A stretch of 64,000 bases of DNA, taken from positions 1 through 64,000 of the IMG/VR virus record IMGVR_UViG_3300023276_001086; one strand, 5' to 3'. This DNA is from a virus. Both the position numbers and the translations under genes were made by a program. The notes under the pieces are model-generated. The model did not search any database and had not been told where the DNA came from. It worked only from the letters and a program-made list of their open reading frames with translations. Below, piece after piece: positions 38,965 to 48,500 of the stretch (the stretch's first letter is position 1; each line of letters begins with the position of its first letter).

Positions 38965-41621
38965 ACATCCTCCACAGTCGACACCTGCTCCACGCGGAAG
39001 TCGTTACCCTCGATGAGCGGACTGGGCACTCCTGGAACGGGAACCCCATCCTTGTCTATGAGTCGAACAGCTTCCTGCAACCTAGGGATGTTCTGTACCA
39101 CATCATCAACAGCGATGGCCGTGCGACGTAACACACCCTTGAATCGGACCGTGTAGGTGTCGCTGGCCAAGTACGCTGACATTATTGATGTCGCGTCGTC
39201 GAACACCAGTACCTTACCCCGGACCCCGAAGATGGCGGCTGGAATCTCGATGACACCCCCCTCTTCCGTGCGGACCTCAAAGACAGCTGAGTCGTGGGCA
39301 GACGCCCCGATGAGGGTGAAGTTCGTGTCTCTGGACAGCACGGTTGGTCGGAGCATCCAGTAGCCGGGCCGGTTTGTCAGCGGCAAGGCGTGCGACGTGA
39401 TGAAGGTAGCTCCCTCAATCCGTGTCACACGGTAAGCAATTCCCTCGAGGACGAGGTAGTGCCCAGGAAGCGCGTCCCCAGGCATGTCCGAAGCCGTGTA
39501 GGTAAATGCCTCGGTCACGAGCACGGCATTGACGTTCTCGTATTCAATCTGAATATCACTGTTCACCGCCGTAATGACGAAGGAACCATTGTTGTCTGGG
39601 TCCGTGGCGTCGGCGATAGTAATTTCTTGGCCCACCAAACTGGAAGCAAAGGCGCCAGCCGCGTGGTCGAGGGTAGCCGTACCCACCACAGGTGAGTCCG
39701 GAGTAATGGTGTCCCCAGTCCCCGAGAAGCTATTCAAGACGTAGGCATACTCCGGGTCCACTGCCAGGTCACCGACCACGGCCACAGGAGTGGGGGCGTC
39801 TGCGAATCCCGCTGCGTTGACCGCGTTCTCGATAGTGGCGGGGAGCTCCTCGTAGTTAGGCTCCTCGTACCACGGATCGAAGTCGAGCCAACGACGCTGA
39901 AGAGTGCGCTGAATATCCAGTAGGCTCTTCGAGTAGGACGCCTGCCACAACTTCATGAGCTCGTCGGTAGAACCCTGCGCCGCCCCCGACCAGAAGGTGT
40001 CAACCTTGTCCTTGTCATCTACGATGCCCCACACGTCGGGGAGGTAGTTCCAGATGAAGCTGAGGTCCGGAGTGAGCCCCAGCGGGACGTTGGTCTGGTA
40101 GATGTTGAGCAGAGCCACCGCAGGCAGGCTGTCCCGCACGCCATCGTTGACCACGAGCTGCACGGTGTAGAGGCCGAGAACGTCTCCGAGGTAGGACCCG
40201 ACCTGGCTTGTCCGGCCTTCCCAGAGGTCGAGCTCCCACACCTTCGGGTCCGACAGCCGCCAAATCTTGCTGCCAGCCGTCCGGTAGCCGTCGAGCTCGG
40301 CCACAACGAAGACCATGAGGCCGGCGTCCAGGGTCTCAAATGTCCAGGCCGCACCGCCCCATGTGGCAATCTGGCCCTCGTGCGTGGCGAAGTCGTTGAG
40401 CGCCGTGGGGATGACCAGGTACTTGTCCCCGACCGACGGGCCCACAATCGTGGAGCTGTTCGCGTGGCGGTCGATGACGTCAATCATAGTCGTTCCGGTC
40501 AGCCGTGTGCCGCCCCAACCGGACTGGACGACTATCTCCCACTCTGCACTCGCAGAGCCCGCCACCATGGCATCACGATTCAGCGCGATCCAGCTACCGT
40601 CGTCTGCCACGCGCATGATGATGGAGTCGAGGGGCAGGTCCCCAATGAGAAGGTCCCCCTCGAGCGCTCCTGTGAACGTGCCGGCGACTCCGGTGATGAT
40701 GTTGGTGTACCCGGTTGCGTCCGCCGGAGTAGTGCCGGTACCGGTGAGCTTCGCCCCCGAAGCATCTGGAAGGTCAGTGGTGGTCCAGACGTGAGTGAGC
40801 GGCGCTGCCGGCGTGTCCGGGTCGTAGCTGTCCCGACCATCGAAGTAACCGTACTGAGTGATCACACGAGCCTGGTCAGGCCCGATGATCGCCACCGGCC
40901 TCTGGTTGCCCAGAACGAGGCTCGAGCTCAAGCGAATGCAGTCCAGGCAGATCTGCGTCGTGTCGGCACCCGCCTGACCAACGACCTCCACCCGAACGTT
41001 GTCTACCTCAATCGCCGGCGTATCCAGCGGCTCAAAGGTGTAGCGGAGCTCCATGACGCCAGTGGCGTCGTAGACGTCCTTGCGGGTCACGTAGAGGTTG
41101 GCCCTGTTGTTGGCCTCGTCGACCGTCACCCTGACAATGTAGTAGTCCGCGCCCTCTGAGAAGATGTCTGCCGAATCGGGGAAGACCGAAGAGACCGTCA
41201 CCCCGTCAGTCGAGAGAGCGAAGCCGCCCTCCTCTGACATCAGGAGCCCGGCGCACTTGCCGAACTGGTTGAAGGCCCCGACGAAAAACCGCTTGTCGAC
41301 CGGGCTCGAGAAGTCCTCGGGCAGCGCCGTTGGGAGGAAGCTGAACTGGATGGAGAACTCCGAATGCGGAACCTCGTAGTCAAAACGAAAGCCGGAGTCC
41401 ATGCCATCGTTACTCATCATGCAGTAGTCGTTCGCCCCGCTGAACCAGGTGTAGATGCCGCCAGAGCGCGCCACCGTGACACCGGACCACGACAAGATGG
41501 TGAGCATCGTAACGTCGCTGGGCTCGCAGAAGTCGAAGATGTCCCACGGGTCCGACGTGGGGAACGACATGGCCCCGTAGAAGACCGTGCCGTACAGAAA
41601 GGTTCCGTAAACCGCCATCAT
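38961..41621 (-). CDS. Multi-domain tail fibre protein (DUF2793 segment and shared beta module)
   Basis: 886 aa. The N-terminal 250 residues are lectin-like (FSFLPTALPEDFSSPVDKRF). A PKD/Ig-like part follows (YDPDTPAAPLTHVWTTTD), then a DUF2793-like segment GDKYLVIPTALNDFATHEGQ and IATWGGAAWTFETL. Next comes a region matching tail adaptor proteins (LMKLWQASYSKSLLDIQRTL), then the beta module VGQEITIADATDPDNNGSFV. ATG 41621 is chosen, with GGGTGA before it. Receptor-binding or fibre-base role. Confidence 0.8.
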   Translation of the reverse strand: MMAVYGTFLYGTVFYGAMSFPTSDPWDIFDFCEPSDVTMLTILSWSGVTVARSGGIYTWFSGANDYCMMSNDGMDSGFRFDYEVPHSEFSIQFSFLPTALPEDFSSPVDKRFFVGAFNQFGKCAGLLMSEEGGFALSTDGVTVSSVFPDSADIFSEGADYYIVRVTVDEANNRANLYVTRKDVYDATGVMELRYTFEPLDTPAIEVDNVRVEVVGQAGADTTQICLDCIRLSSSLVLGNQRPVAIIGPDQARVITQYGYFDGRDSYDPDTPAAPLTHVWTTTDLPDASGAKLTGTGTTPADATGYTNIITGVAGTFTGALEGDLLIGDLPLDSIIMRVADDGSWIALNRDAMVAGSASAEWEIVVQSGWGGTRLTGTTMIDVIDRHANSSTIVGPSVGDKYLVIPTALNDFATHEGQIATWGGAAWTFETLDAGLMVFVVAELDGYRTAGSKIWRLSDPKVWELDLWEGRTSQVGSYLGDVLGLYTVQLVVNDGVRDSLPAVALLNIYQTNVPLGLTPDLSFIWNYLPDVWGIVDDKDKVDTFWSGAAQGSTDELMKLWQASYSKSLLDIQRTLQRRWLDFDPWYEEPNYEELPATIENAVNAAGFADAPTPVAVVGDLAVDPEYAYVLNSFSGTGDTITPDSPVVGTATLDHAAGAFASSLVGQEITIADATDPDNNGSFVITAVNSDIQIEYENVNAVLVTEAFTYTASDMPGDALPGHYLVLEGIAYRVTRIEGATFITSHALPLTNRPGYWMLRPTVLSRDTNFTLIGASAHDSAVFEVRTEEGGVIEIPAAIFGVRGKVLVFDDATSIMSAYLASDTYTVRFKGVLRRTAIAVDDVVQNIPRLQEAVRLIDKDGVPVPGVPSPLIEGNDFRVEQVSTVEDV

Positions 41622-41632
41622 TCACCCGCTAG

Positions 41633-41797
41633 CTATGCACTGTATCGTAGGGCGTATTGACCGCGTTGGATAGAGTCCCGGTCACCTACCAGCAGACGAG
41701 TTCCAACCGCGGGGCCCGCTGCCGCGTTGGGAAGCACCGCAGCACTAGCATAAGAGCCCCAAAACGGGTGCGAGCCTATTATTCCTCTGTCGCCCAT
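41633..41797 (-). CDS. Small hypothetical protein (54 aa)
   Basis: ATG 41797 with CTAGGAGGG upstream opens a 54-codon frame filling the gap between the DUF5131 gene and the 886-aa tail gene. Peptide: MGDRGIIGSHPFWGSYASA, then VLPNAAAGPAVGTRLLVGD and a basic tail RGQYALRYSA. Too short for family assignment; the strong SD and snug fit support a real gene. Confidence 0.65.
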   Translation of the reverse strand: MGDRGIIGSHPFWGSYASAAVLPNAAAGPAVGTRLLVGDRDSIQRGQYALRYSA

Positions 41798-41806
41798 CAG
41801 ACCCTC

Positions 41807-42664
41807 CTAGAAACCAGGCCAGTCATTGCGGAGGTTGCCGCCGACCATCCTGCAAGCTCGGCCCGGCATTTGCGCCGCCGAAATCTTCCGACCTACAGCG
41901 GCAACACGATGCTCCGCTGTCATCATTTCCGGGAAACCCGAGCCCCACCCGCGAAACGTCAGCGGGATAGCGTTCTCATTGCAGAAGTCAGCTACCGCCT
42001 TCACCCAGGCCACTGGGAGAACCGTCTTGTCCTGAATGGGTGCAGTCACGGAAACCCAATCCAATTCCGGCCACGCTGCGAGGTCGATAGCCCCCATCAT
42101 CGGTGAGCATCGCACCAACCGCCGATCAGCGAGCGAATCCATCAATACCGGAATCATGGCATCTGCGTGCTCTTGGTCCTCCACCGACACAGCAAAAGTC
42201 ACGTTAGGCAGGGGCCACTCTTTAGTGAATGAATCCCAACTAGGGTCGGCCCACCTATCAGCCTGGACTGCAACCGACGCTGGGGTATTTTCGTCAGCAA
42301 GCCACTCTTTCGCCGCCTGGATACGCCTCGTCGTCACCACGAAATGATGTCGAGGGAGCTTAGCCATCACGCCGAAGATCGCTGCTCTATAATCGTCGGT
42401 CACCCCAGGGTGGAACATATCGCTGATGTGCCCCACGTTGAAGAGGGCAGGAGGCTCGATGTTGAAGGGGATGTCCAGCGACTCTGACATGAACACCACC
42501 TCCCCTGTCCAGTCCCCGTCCCCATCGATCACCTCGACATGATGCTTCTTTACCCAGGGATGCTGTGTGAGCTTCACCAGCCTCTCAGCACAGTGGTCAC
42601 ACCCTGACGACACCTTGGTACACCCAAAAATCGGACTCCAGCCGACCATATTCACATATTCCAC
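41807..42664 (-). CDS. DUF5131 (Gp37/Gp68) radical-SAM-like protein
   Basis: 285 aa. The N-terminus MEYVNMVGWSPIFG is followed by CTKVSSGCDHC, the CX6CX2C cluster motif of the phage Gp37/Gp68 family, then HDIS-type DMFH and WVSVTAP strands of a TIM-barrel. GTG 42664 is preferred (GGTGG upstream, and it places Val-Glu-Tyr where the family has Ile-Glu-Trp). GTG 42673 is also possible. Members are linked to radical SAM chemistry; the substrate is unknown. It lies in the tail operon, two bases from the beta-helix gene, which is an unusual place for an enzyme. Confidence 0.85.
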   Translation of the reverse strand: MEYVNMVGWSPIFGCTKVSSGCDHCAERLVKLTQHPWVKKHHVEVIDGDGDWTGEVVFMSESLDIPFNIEPPALFNVGHISDMFHPGVTDDYRAAIFGVMAKLPRHHFVVTTRRIQAAKEWLADENTPASVAVQADRWADPSWDSFTKEWPLPNVTFAVSVEDQEHADAMIPVLMDSLADRRLVRCSPMMGAIDLAAWPELDWVSVTAPIQDKTVLPVAWVKAVADFCNENAIPLTFRGWGSGFPEMMTAEHRVAAVGRKISAAQMPGRACRMVGGNLRNDWPGF

Positions 42665-42666
42665 GC

Positions 42667-45168
42667 CTACCACCCAAAGTCCTGAAGCGCGTTATCGAAG
42701 ATGTTGTAGGCCGACTCAGCCGTCGCCGTGATGTTCGCGCTCAGCGTCGGGTCCGCATTGAATCGGCAGAAGTCCAGGGTAGCGACGGTCCCAGCCGCCG
42801 AAGTAAACGGGTTATTCGCCCCACCGCTGGCGTGGACGAATGTCGATCTAGTCGCCCGGAATTTCGTGCTCGCCACCTGAAAATTGATTGCGAAAGTCGT
42901 GCGCCCGATCAATCGGCAGTTAGCTATGGACACCGTTGGGTTGGCATGAATCAGCCGGATCGGCACTGGCTCCCCCGCACTCCCAACCCAACCCCTGACA
43001 TCATCAAAGATAAGCTCCGCACTGGTCCCACCACCAAGGAAGAACACGCCTGCCCCCAGAACAGGGTCGACATCTATGTTCCGATACGTCACTTTCCAGT
43101 TAGCCGTCGATGGTGCCCAGGCGCGGAACAGCATGGACCCAGCTACGCGGCCATTCTTGACTGTCACTTGCGGATTATCGCCAGAGACTTCAGCAGCACA
43201 GAGAGTTGAACCGCTTATCGTGAAGCCATTCAAATCCAGAATCGTGTGGTATCCATCTGGCCAGCTAGTCCCAGGCGAAGAGGAGTCATCAGACATCAGT
43301 TTGATGACAATGTCGTCCTGAGAGACGAGAGCCGCCGACTGCACCGCCTCAGCCGCAGTGTTGTACATCTGCCCGACGCCAGCCAGCTTTGGTGTGTCGG
43401 ACGGGTCGTGGATGCTGGGGGACACACCCACATCAAAAGTGCAATTCCTGAATGTCCCAGTCTTCAGAGTCCCGGAATACACCGAGAAGTCCAAAGCCAG
43501 GTAAATTCCAGTCGGCGGGGAATACCCCAACTGCCCTTCACCGAACCGACAGCTTGAACAAATCAAATCATCTGGCTGAGTGTTGATCAAGAGTGGACGT
43601 GCCATCAAAACCGAGCAGCCATCATCCCAACTGACACCTAAGAACGTGCTTCGCTCCAGCCACACCTGGCCAGTCGTGCCCAAGGTGACCACCCCGGCAA
43701 AGACCGTCGACATGGACGGTTCATCGTCAAAGAAGTCCTTGGTAGTGACCCGACTCTGGAAAACGTACAGGTTGGCAGTACCCGAGACGCCAAGTTGCTG
43801 AAGATGCGTGTCAACCAGGCGCAAACTGCCAACAGCGGAAGACACCGCACACTGCTCACCGTCTACGTCATCCAGCGTGAGAGCATGATCGCCGACTCCG
43901 GTAACCTGGACCGCCACCGCCGCAGCACCAGACAGCAAGAAAAATGCTTGGTCCAGCTTGCACCGGGCCAGCCTCACTGACGACGGGCTCGTCCCACGGA
44001 CATGAATCCCAAGCCGCGCATCAAACGAGAAATCCACATCCCGGAAGACGATGTTTAGCGCCTCGTCGATGTCGACTGCCCAAGTCGTAGGTGCAAGCGC
44101 CCACGTAAACGGCTCTGTCACACTGCCGTAGCCAAACCCAGGGTGGGTGTACACAAGCTGCGTCAGGCTATTGACCGCCGTGATAGTGAACGTCCCATTG
44201 TTAGCGGGATTCGTGCAGCCTGAGATCGTTATCGACTGACCGATCATCCCCACCAGGAAAGATGCACCGACCGCGTCAAGTGTGACACTACCAAAACCTG
44301 GGGAGTCGGCTGTGAGCGTAAACGTGCCAGTGTCAGTAAGACCCGCAGAACCCTCTCGGTCGATGGTGACGTTGTAGTACCCCGCATTGTCGTTCGTCTG
44401 CGTGACGATTTCGACATCAGCGGTCTGCGTGATGACGCACGCCTCTTTCGATTCGCCAATCACATACACGTACTCTGGAAGGTCCAGAGCCGACTCTGTG
44501 TAGTGCCCAGGCATGATCTTGATTCCGACGCGGTGCGCCACGGTGGGAGACATCGCAACCGCTGCGATAATCCCGGCAGCGATGGTGTCCTCTGGGAACT
44601 GGATCGTCCCGTCTTCGGTGTAGGAACTCGTCGTCTTGTCGACGACCACCCAGTTGTCGATGCCAGGAAGCGCGTCGTTCCCGCCCCCACCCCCACCCCC
44701 AACAATGTTCCAAGCTACCCCATCGTCAACGTAGAGGCCTTCCCCAGTACCGCTCTTATAGCCAAAACGGCCCTTTGTGTAATCGGTGGGCAGTGTAGCG
44801 ATGGGGTTGAGCTCCACGACACCTTCGGCACCTACCCCAAATTTCTGGGTGTAGGCAGGGGGCGAACTATCGTAGTCATCCCCGACCGACAGAAGCTTGC
44901 CGCCGTTCGTAACGAAACTGTCCCGGGCCACGAGCTTGAAAGCGATGGCACTCGCGCCATCAGCGACAGGACTGACCATCCCGCCGGGGCCCTGACCAGC
45001 AGCACCGACACCGATCAACGTGCCAGTCGTACCAAGGAACACCTGGATGGCTAGGATCTGCGAGTCCGGATAATTGAAATCCTCGTCGTAAACGATGTCG
45101 ACAAGATCTACTCGAGCAACTGCGGCATCGACCGAAGTCGGCCAATCAGTTGTGCCTGGATATGCCAC
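42667..45168 (-). CDS. Tail spike with beta-helix and shared beta module
   Basis: 833 aa from GTG 45168 (GGAGG upstream). The N-terminal 130 residues form an attachment domain, then a Gly7 hinge (VGGGGGGGN). A beta-helix starts near residue 150 (VGIKIMPGHYTESALDLPEY) and is interrupted by the module MIGQSITISGCTNPANNGTF. Further rungs follow (VTVKNGRVAG, LIFDDVRGWV). Probably binds or cleaves a surface glycan. Ends in DNALQDFGW. Confidence 0.8.
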   Translation of the reverse strand: MAYPGTTDWPTSVDAAVARVDLVDIVYDEDFNYPDSQILAIQVFLGTTGTLIGVGAAGQGPGGMVSPVADGASAIAFKLVARDSFVTNGGKLLSVGDDYDSSPPAYTQKFGVGAEGVVELNPIATLPTDYTKGRFGYKSGTGEGLYVDDGVAWNIVGGGGGGGNDALPGIDNWVVVDKTTSSYTEDGTIQFPEDTIAAGIIAAVAMSPTVAHRVGIKIMPGHYTESALDLPEYVYVIGESKEACVITQTADVEIVTQTNDNAGYYNVTIDREGSAGLTDTGTFTLTADSPGFGSVTLDAVGASFLVGMIGQSITISGCTNPANNGTFTITAVNSLTQLVYTHPGFGYGSVTEPFTWALAPTTWAVDIDEALNIVFRDVDFSFDARLGIHVRGTSPSSVRLARCKLDQAFFLLSGAAAVAVQVTGVGDHALTLDDVDGEQCAVSSAVGSLRLVDTHLQQLGVSGTANLYVFQSRVTTKDFFDDEPSMSTVFAGVVTLGTTGQVWLERSTFLGVSWDDGCSVLMARPLLINTQPDDLICSSCRFGEGQLGYSPPTGIYLALDFSVYSGTLKTGTFRNCTFDVGVSPSIHDPSDTPKLAGVGQMYNTAAEAVQSAALVSQDDIVIKLMSDDSSSPGTSWPDGYHTILDLNGFTISGSTLCAAEVSGDNPQVTVKNGRVAGSMLFRAWAPSTANWKVTYRNIDVDPVLGAGVFFLGGGTSAELIFDDVRGWVGSAGEPVPIRLIHANPTVSIANCRLIGRTTFAINFQVASTKFRATRSTFVHASGGANNPFTSAAGTVATLDFCRFNADPTLSANITATAESAYNIFDNALQDFGW

Positions 45169-45196
45169 TTCAACCTCCGCGTGCTGCTAGTATACT
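45169..45196 (+). promoter_or_regulatory. Promoter of the leaderless-type gene at 45203
   Basis: TTCAAC (45169-45174), a 16-base spacer, then TATACT (45191-45196). The expected start site coincides with the ATG at 45203. It lies in the 34-base gap between divergent genes. Confidence 0.45.
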
Positions 45197-45202
45197 CTCA
45201 CC

Positions 45203-45523
45203 ATGCACTTCAAAGAGATGAAGACAGAGGATCGAGTAAAACTCATCAAGGGCCACGACGACGTGCTCACCCCGATGGTAAAAGCTGATGAGCAAATCTA
45301 CGAAGGCGTGATGTGCCCACGATGCGAGGGGATGGCTACCAAGGAGTTCGACCTCCACCGAACCCTCAACTCTCCCCGCATCATCCCTCGCTACAACTGC
45401 CGATGTCTGGAGTGCAGCTGTCTCTTCGAACCAATCACCAGGCTCGTCGTCGAGATGGGGAACAAGGGCCAGCTCCGTCCCGACACCCTGGTCCCGATCA
45501 TTGACCCCGCCAACGGACATTAG
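45203..45523 (+). CDS. Zinc-ribbon protein on the strand opposite the tail operon
   Basis: 106 aa. Residues about 38-74 hold CPRC and CRCLEC, a likely zinc ribbon. Begins MHFKEMKTEDRVKLIKGHDD. No SD, and TATACT lies directly upstream, so the message may be leaderless. It is divergent from the spike gene and converges on the baseplate J gene with a four-base tail-to-tail overlap. Isolated plus-strand gene in a 34 kb minus-strand block: a small regulator is likely. Confidence 0.7.
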   Translation: MHFKEMKTEDRVKLIKGHDDVLTPMVKADEQIYEGVMCPRCEGMATKEFDLHRTLNSPRIIPRYNCRCLECSCLFEPITRLVVEMGNKGQLRPDTLVPIIDPANGH

Positions 45524-48500
45524 ATCGACCTCGACAACGAAATGTAGCTGGCGCCCTCAGAGGTAGTCCCATCGTCATCTGGGATCAGCGCAGACATCCT
45601 GCCACTCGAGATCTGGTCAACCGACCGCTCTGTGATAATCGTCCTGTCTCGCTGGTGACCAATGCCGAGCAGTACGACCGGGTGCGTGACCTTCGTCGCC
45701 CCAGTGGTGCGAATGGTGTTGGCCATGTCATCCACCTCGAGCATGTTCTCCGGGAGGATGGCGTCTATGAGCGCGACAAGATCAGCGCGTACATCGTCCT
45801 CTGTCCCGCCGCTACGGTACTCGATGGCGGCCCGAACAAAGATGGGCAGCAAAGACTTCGCCAACGGACTCGAGACCAGCACCCGGTTCTGCGGGTCGCG
45901 CATGTAGTCGTGAACCCGCTCAACGATGGGGTCACGCTCGTAGACAATCTGAATACTCCTGCCTGAGAGCTCCTGCTTCTCCCCAGGGTCGTCGTCTGAC
46001 CCAACAACGAGGATACGTGGGCTGATGCCCAGCCAGGGCTTCTCTGCCATCGAGTAGGACGTGTCGTCGTCCTCCGTGGTGATCTCCCACCCCTCCGAGC
46101 CGTAACCCACGACAGTGGCCTGAAGGTCATCAGCGATATTCCAGAGGTTGCCGTACCCCTGCGAGATACACTCGAGGTCGAAGTAGTAAAGCCCGTTCTC
46201 GTCCACCTGGTCGGCCATGGTAGTCGAGGTAATGCGCTGCCTACCAAAACGCTCGATATGCAGATAGTGGCCGAGCTCGTCAATGATGGCCCCGCCCAGA
46301 AGCGCCCCAGCCGTCCAGGACGTACCAGCAAGATCCGTAATACTGATGGGCCCCGTCGCCCCACCAAAGACAGTGCTGATGAGGTAGAACCCCTTCTCCG
46401 GGGAATCATTATTCGTCTCGGCGTTCGGCCCCGCCCCGCCTGAAAACACCCCGTCGACAAGCCAAGTGTTCCAGGTTTGCCTCGCGACTCCGAAAATAGT
46501 ATCCGTGGCGTCACTCCCCGCGCCCAAGTTACTACGGATGGTGATACTCCGGTCAGCCCGAAGCATGAGATAAAATTCACCGGGCCCGCTCGGGTTCTCG
46601 AACTTAGATGCTACAGCTACGCTGAGTTGCGCATTGATCTGCGCAATGATGGTATCGGTGTCGAGAGACGTACCCGAGAAGGTCACCGTCTCGGTACCGT
46701 TACCCACATCAATCAACACCGTAGCCCCATCCAACGTGAGGTACGGTCCGCCGGCCGCCAAGTCCACTGACCCCACGAGGGGGGCGTAGGTAATCTCGAG
46801 ACGATCCCCCTCAGCGACGCCGTAGAGGGGCACATCGAGAGCTACAGCACCACCGAGCTCGAACGGCGCCAAGAGGACGTCAAGTGCCGCCCAACCTGCC
46901 GTTGGCGTGGCGGTATCTGATGGAAGAATCTCATCCAACACTTCAGGGTCGGGACGGAAGTTGAGACTCGTGGCACCGAGCTCGACCGAGAGCAACGCCG
47001 AAGCGTAGGTCGCCTCAAACGTCACGGGGTCGAGAAAATAGAGACGGAACGATCCGTAGCTCGGCGGACCAATCTCATACTCCATATCCGCAGGACTCAC
47101 AGTGGGCCAACGGACGGTGCTGGTCAGCTGAAGTAAGTCGACAGTAGCAAGAAGACCGTGCGTGCCTACCGCCAGCACCGTGTAGTAGCCCTGATTATCC
47201 GTAGTGTTGATGTTGACGATATCCCCGGCACGAACGCCGAGAGCGTACAAATCCTCCCCCGTGGCGACGCCATCCTCGTCAACCATCTGAAGGGTATCTG
47301 TGTCAGCCGCGGCCGCGTTCAAGTAGGTATTCTGTGAAATGGAAACGTTGGTCCCAACCTTCGCTTCTCGCCCAGGGTTCTGGAAACTGCTGGACTGCAC
47401 GTCCACTGGGTGGCGATAAGGCACGTAAGCCCCAGTTGGGTCAAGGTTGCTGTCGAGCAACTCCACAGTCTTGACGCGCAACAACGGCAGCTCGACACCA
47501 TCCTGCTTACGGTAGATCTCGTAACCAAGTGGTGAGCTCGAAGTCGTCATGATTGTGTCGATGGTGAGTTGATTACCGCTCACCCCGCTGCTCACGATCC
47601 CGTACTCACCAGCGTCGTCCCCCTCCAAAATCCTCACATAATCGGTGTCGACCACCCCCACAGCGGCGAAGGTCGGTGCGGCACTAACGGTCTCTACGAT
47701 AGGGAGACCTGCGACGGTAAGAAGATCCTCACCCTCGAACCTCACCTCACGTGGATCAGTCAGATCGATATCGATATCATCGACCAGCAAATAGGATAGA
47801 TCAGTAACGGTACCCGGAGCAGTCATGGTCTCAGATAAGCGAACCAGCGCCCCGGGCCCGACCCACGATTTCTCCAGTACGCGGTAAGATCCAGCGTCCG
47901 TACCCTCCTCGATAACCAGACTGGTCCGCCCAGGCACGATGTTGTCGTACTCGACCTCTAATAGATCATTCAGGGTGACTACACCCGGAGAAGCATCATC
48001 AGTCTGGGCGTCTTCGCGCCGTGCAATGACATCCTCATCCGCCACCAAACTCAATGCCAGCGAGTTCTCCTCGATGTCCCCACCGCGCACGTAGATATCC
48101 GCACAACCCCCAACGTGAATCTCGTTACTTGGGATGGTCAGCGTCTCACCGTTCGTAACATCCGGGAAAAGAATGCCCCCGGGGATATCTGAAAGGGTGA
48201 TAGTAGACGCAGTTCGAATGGTCCAGTGACCCTCCAGCGGCGTCACAACCCCATCGGGGAGCGAGGTATCGCCATCGTACTGAGATGCGATACTTAGCTG
48301 GGCGGCCCCCATGACTTCGCCGAGAATGAACTCGTGGGGGACGATAGCGACACCATCGTTGTACCAGACCTCAAGAGAGTAGCCCGACAGGTCCGTACCA
48401 ATGGGTCCGAGAGCTACCGTGAAATCTATTGAGGGGACCGTCACGTCGAAGAGTGTGGTCCAGTTATCCAACGCAGCCGTGGGACTCGTACTACCGTCTG

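Noticed and set aside
41640-41790. Possible tRNA (GTTCCAACC resembling a T-loop)
   Set aside because: No acceptor, D or anticodon stem can be built; a small SD-led gene explains the stretch.
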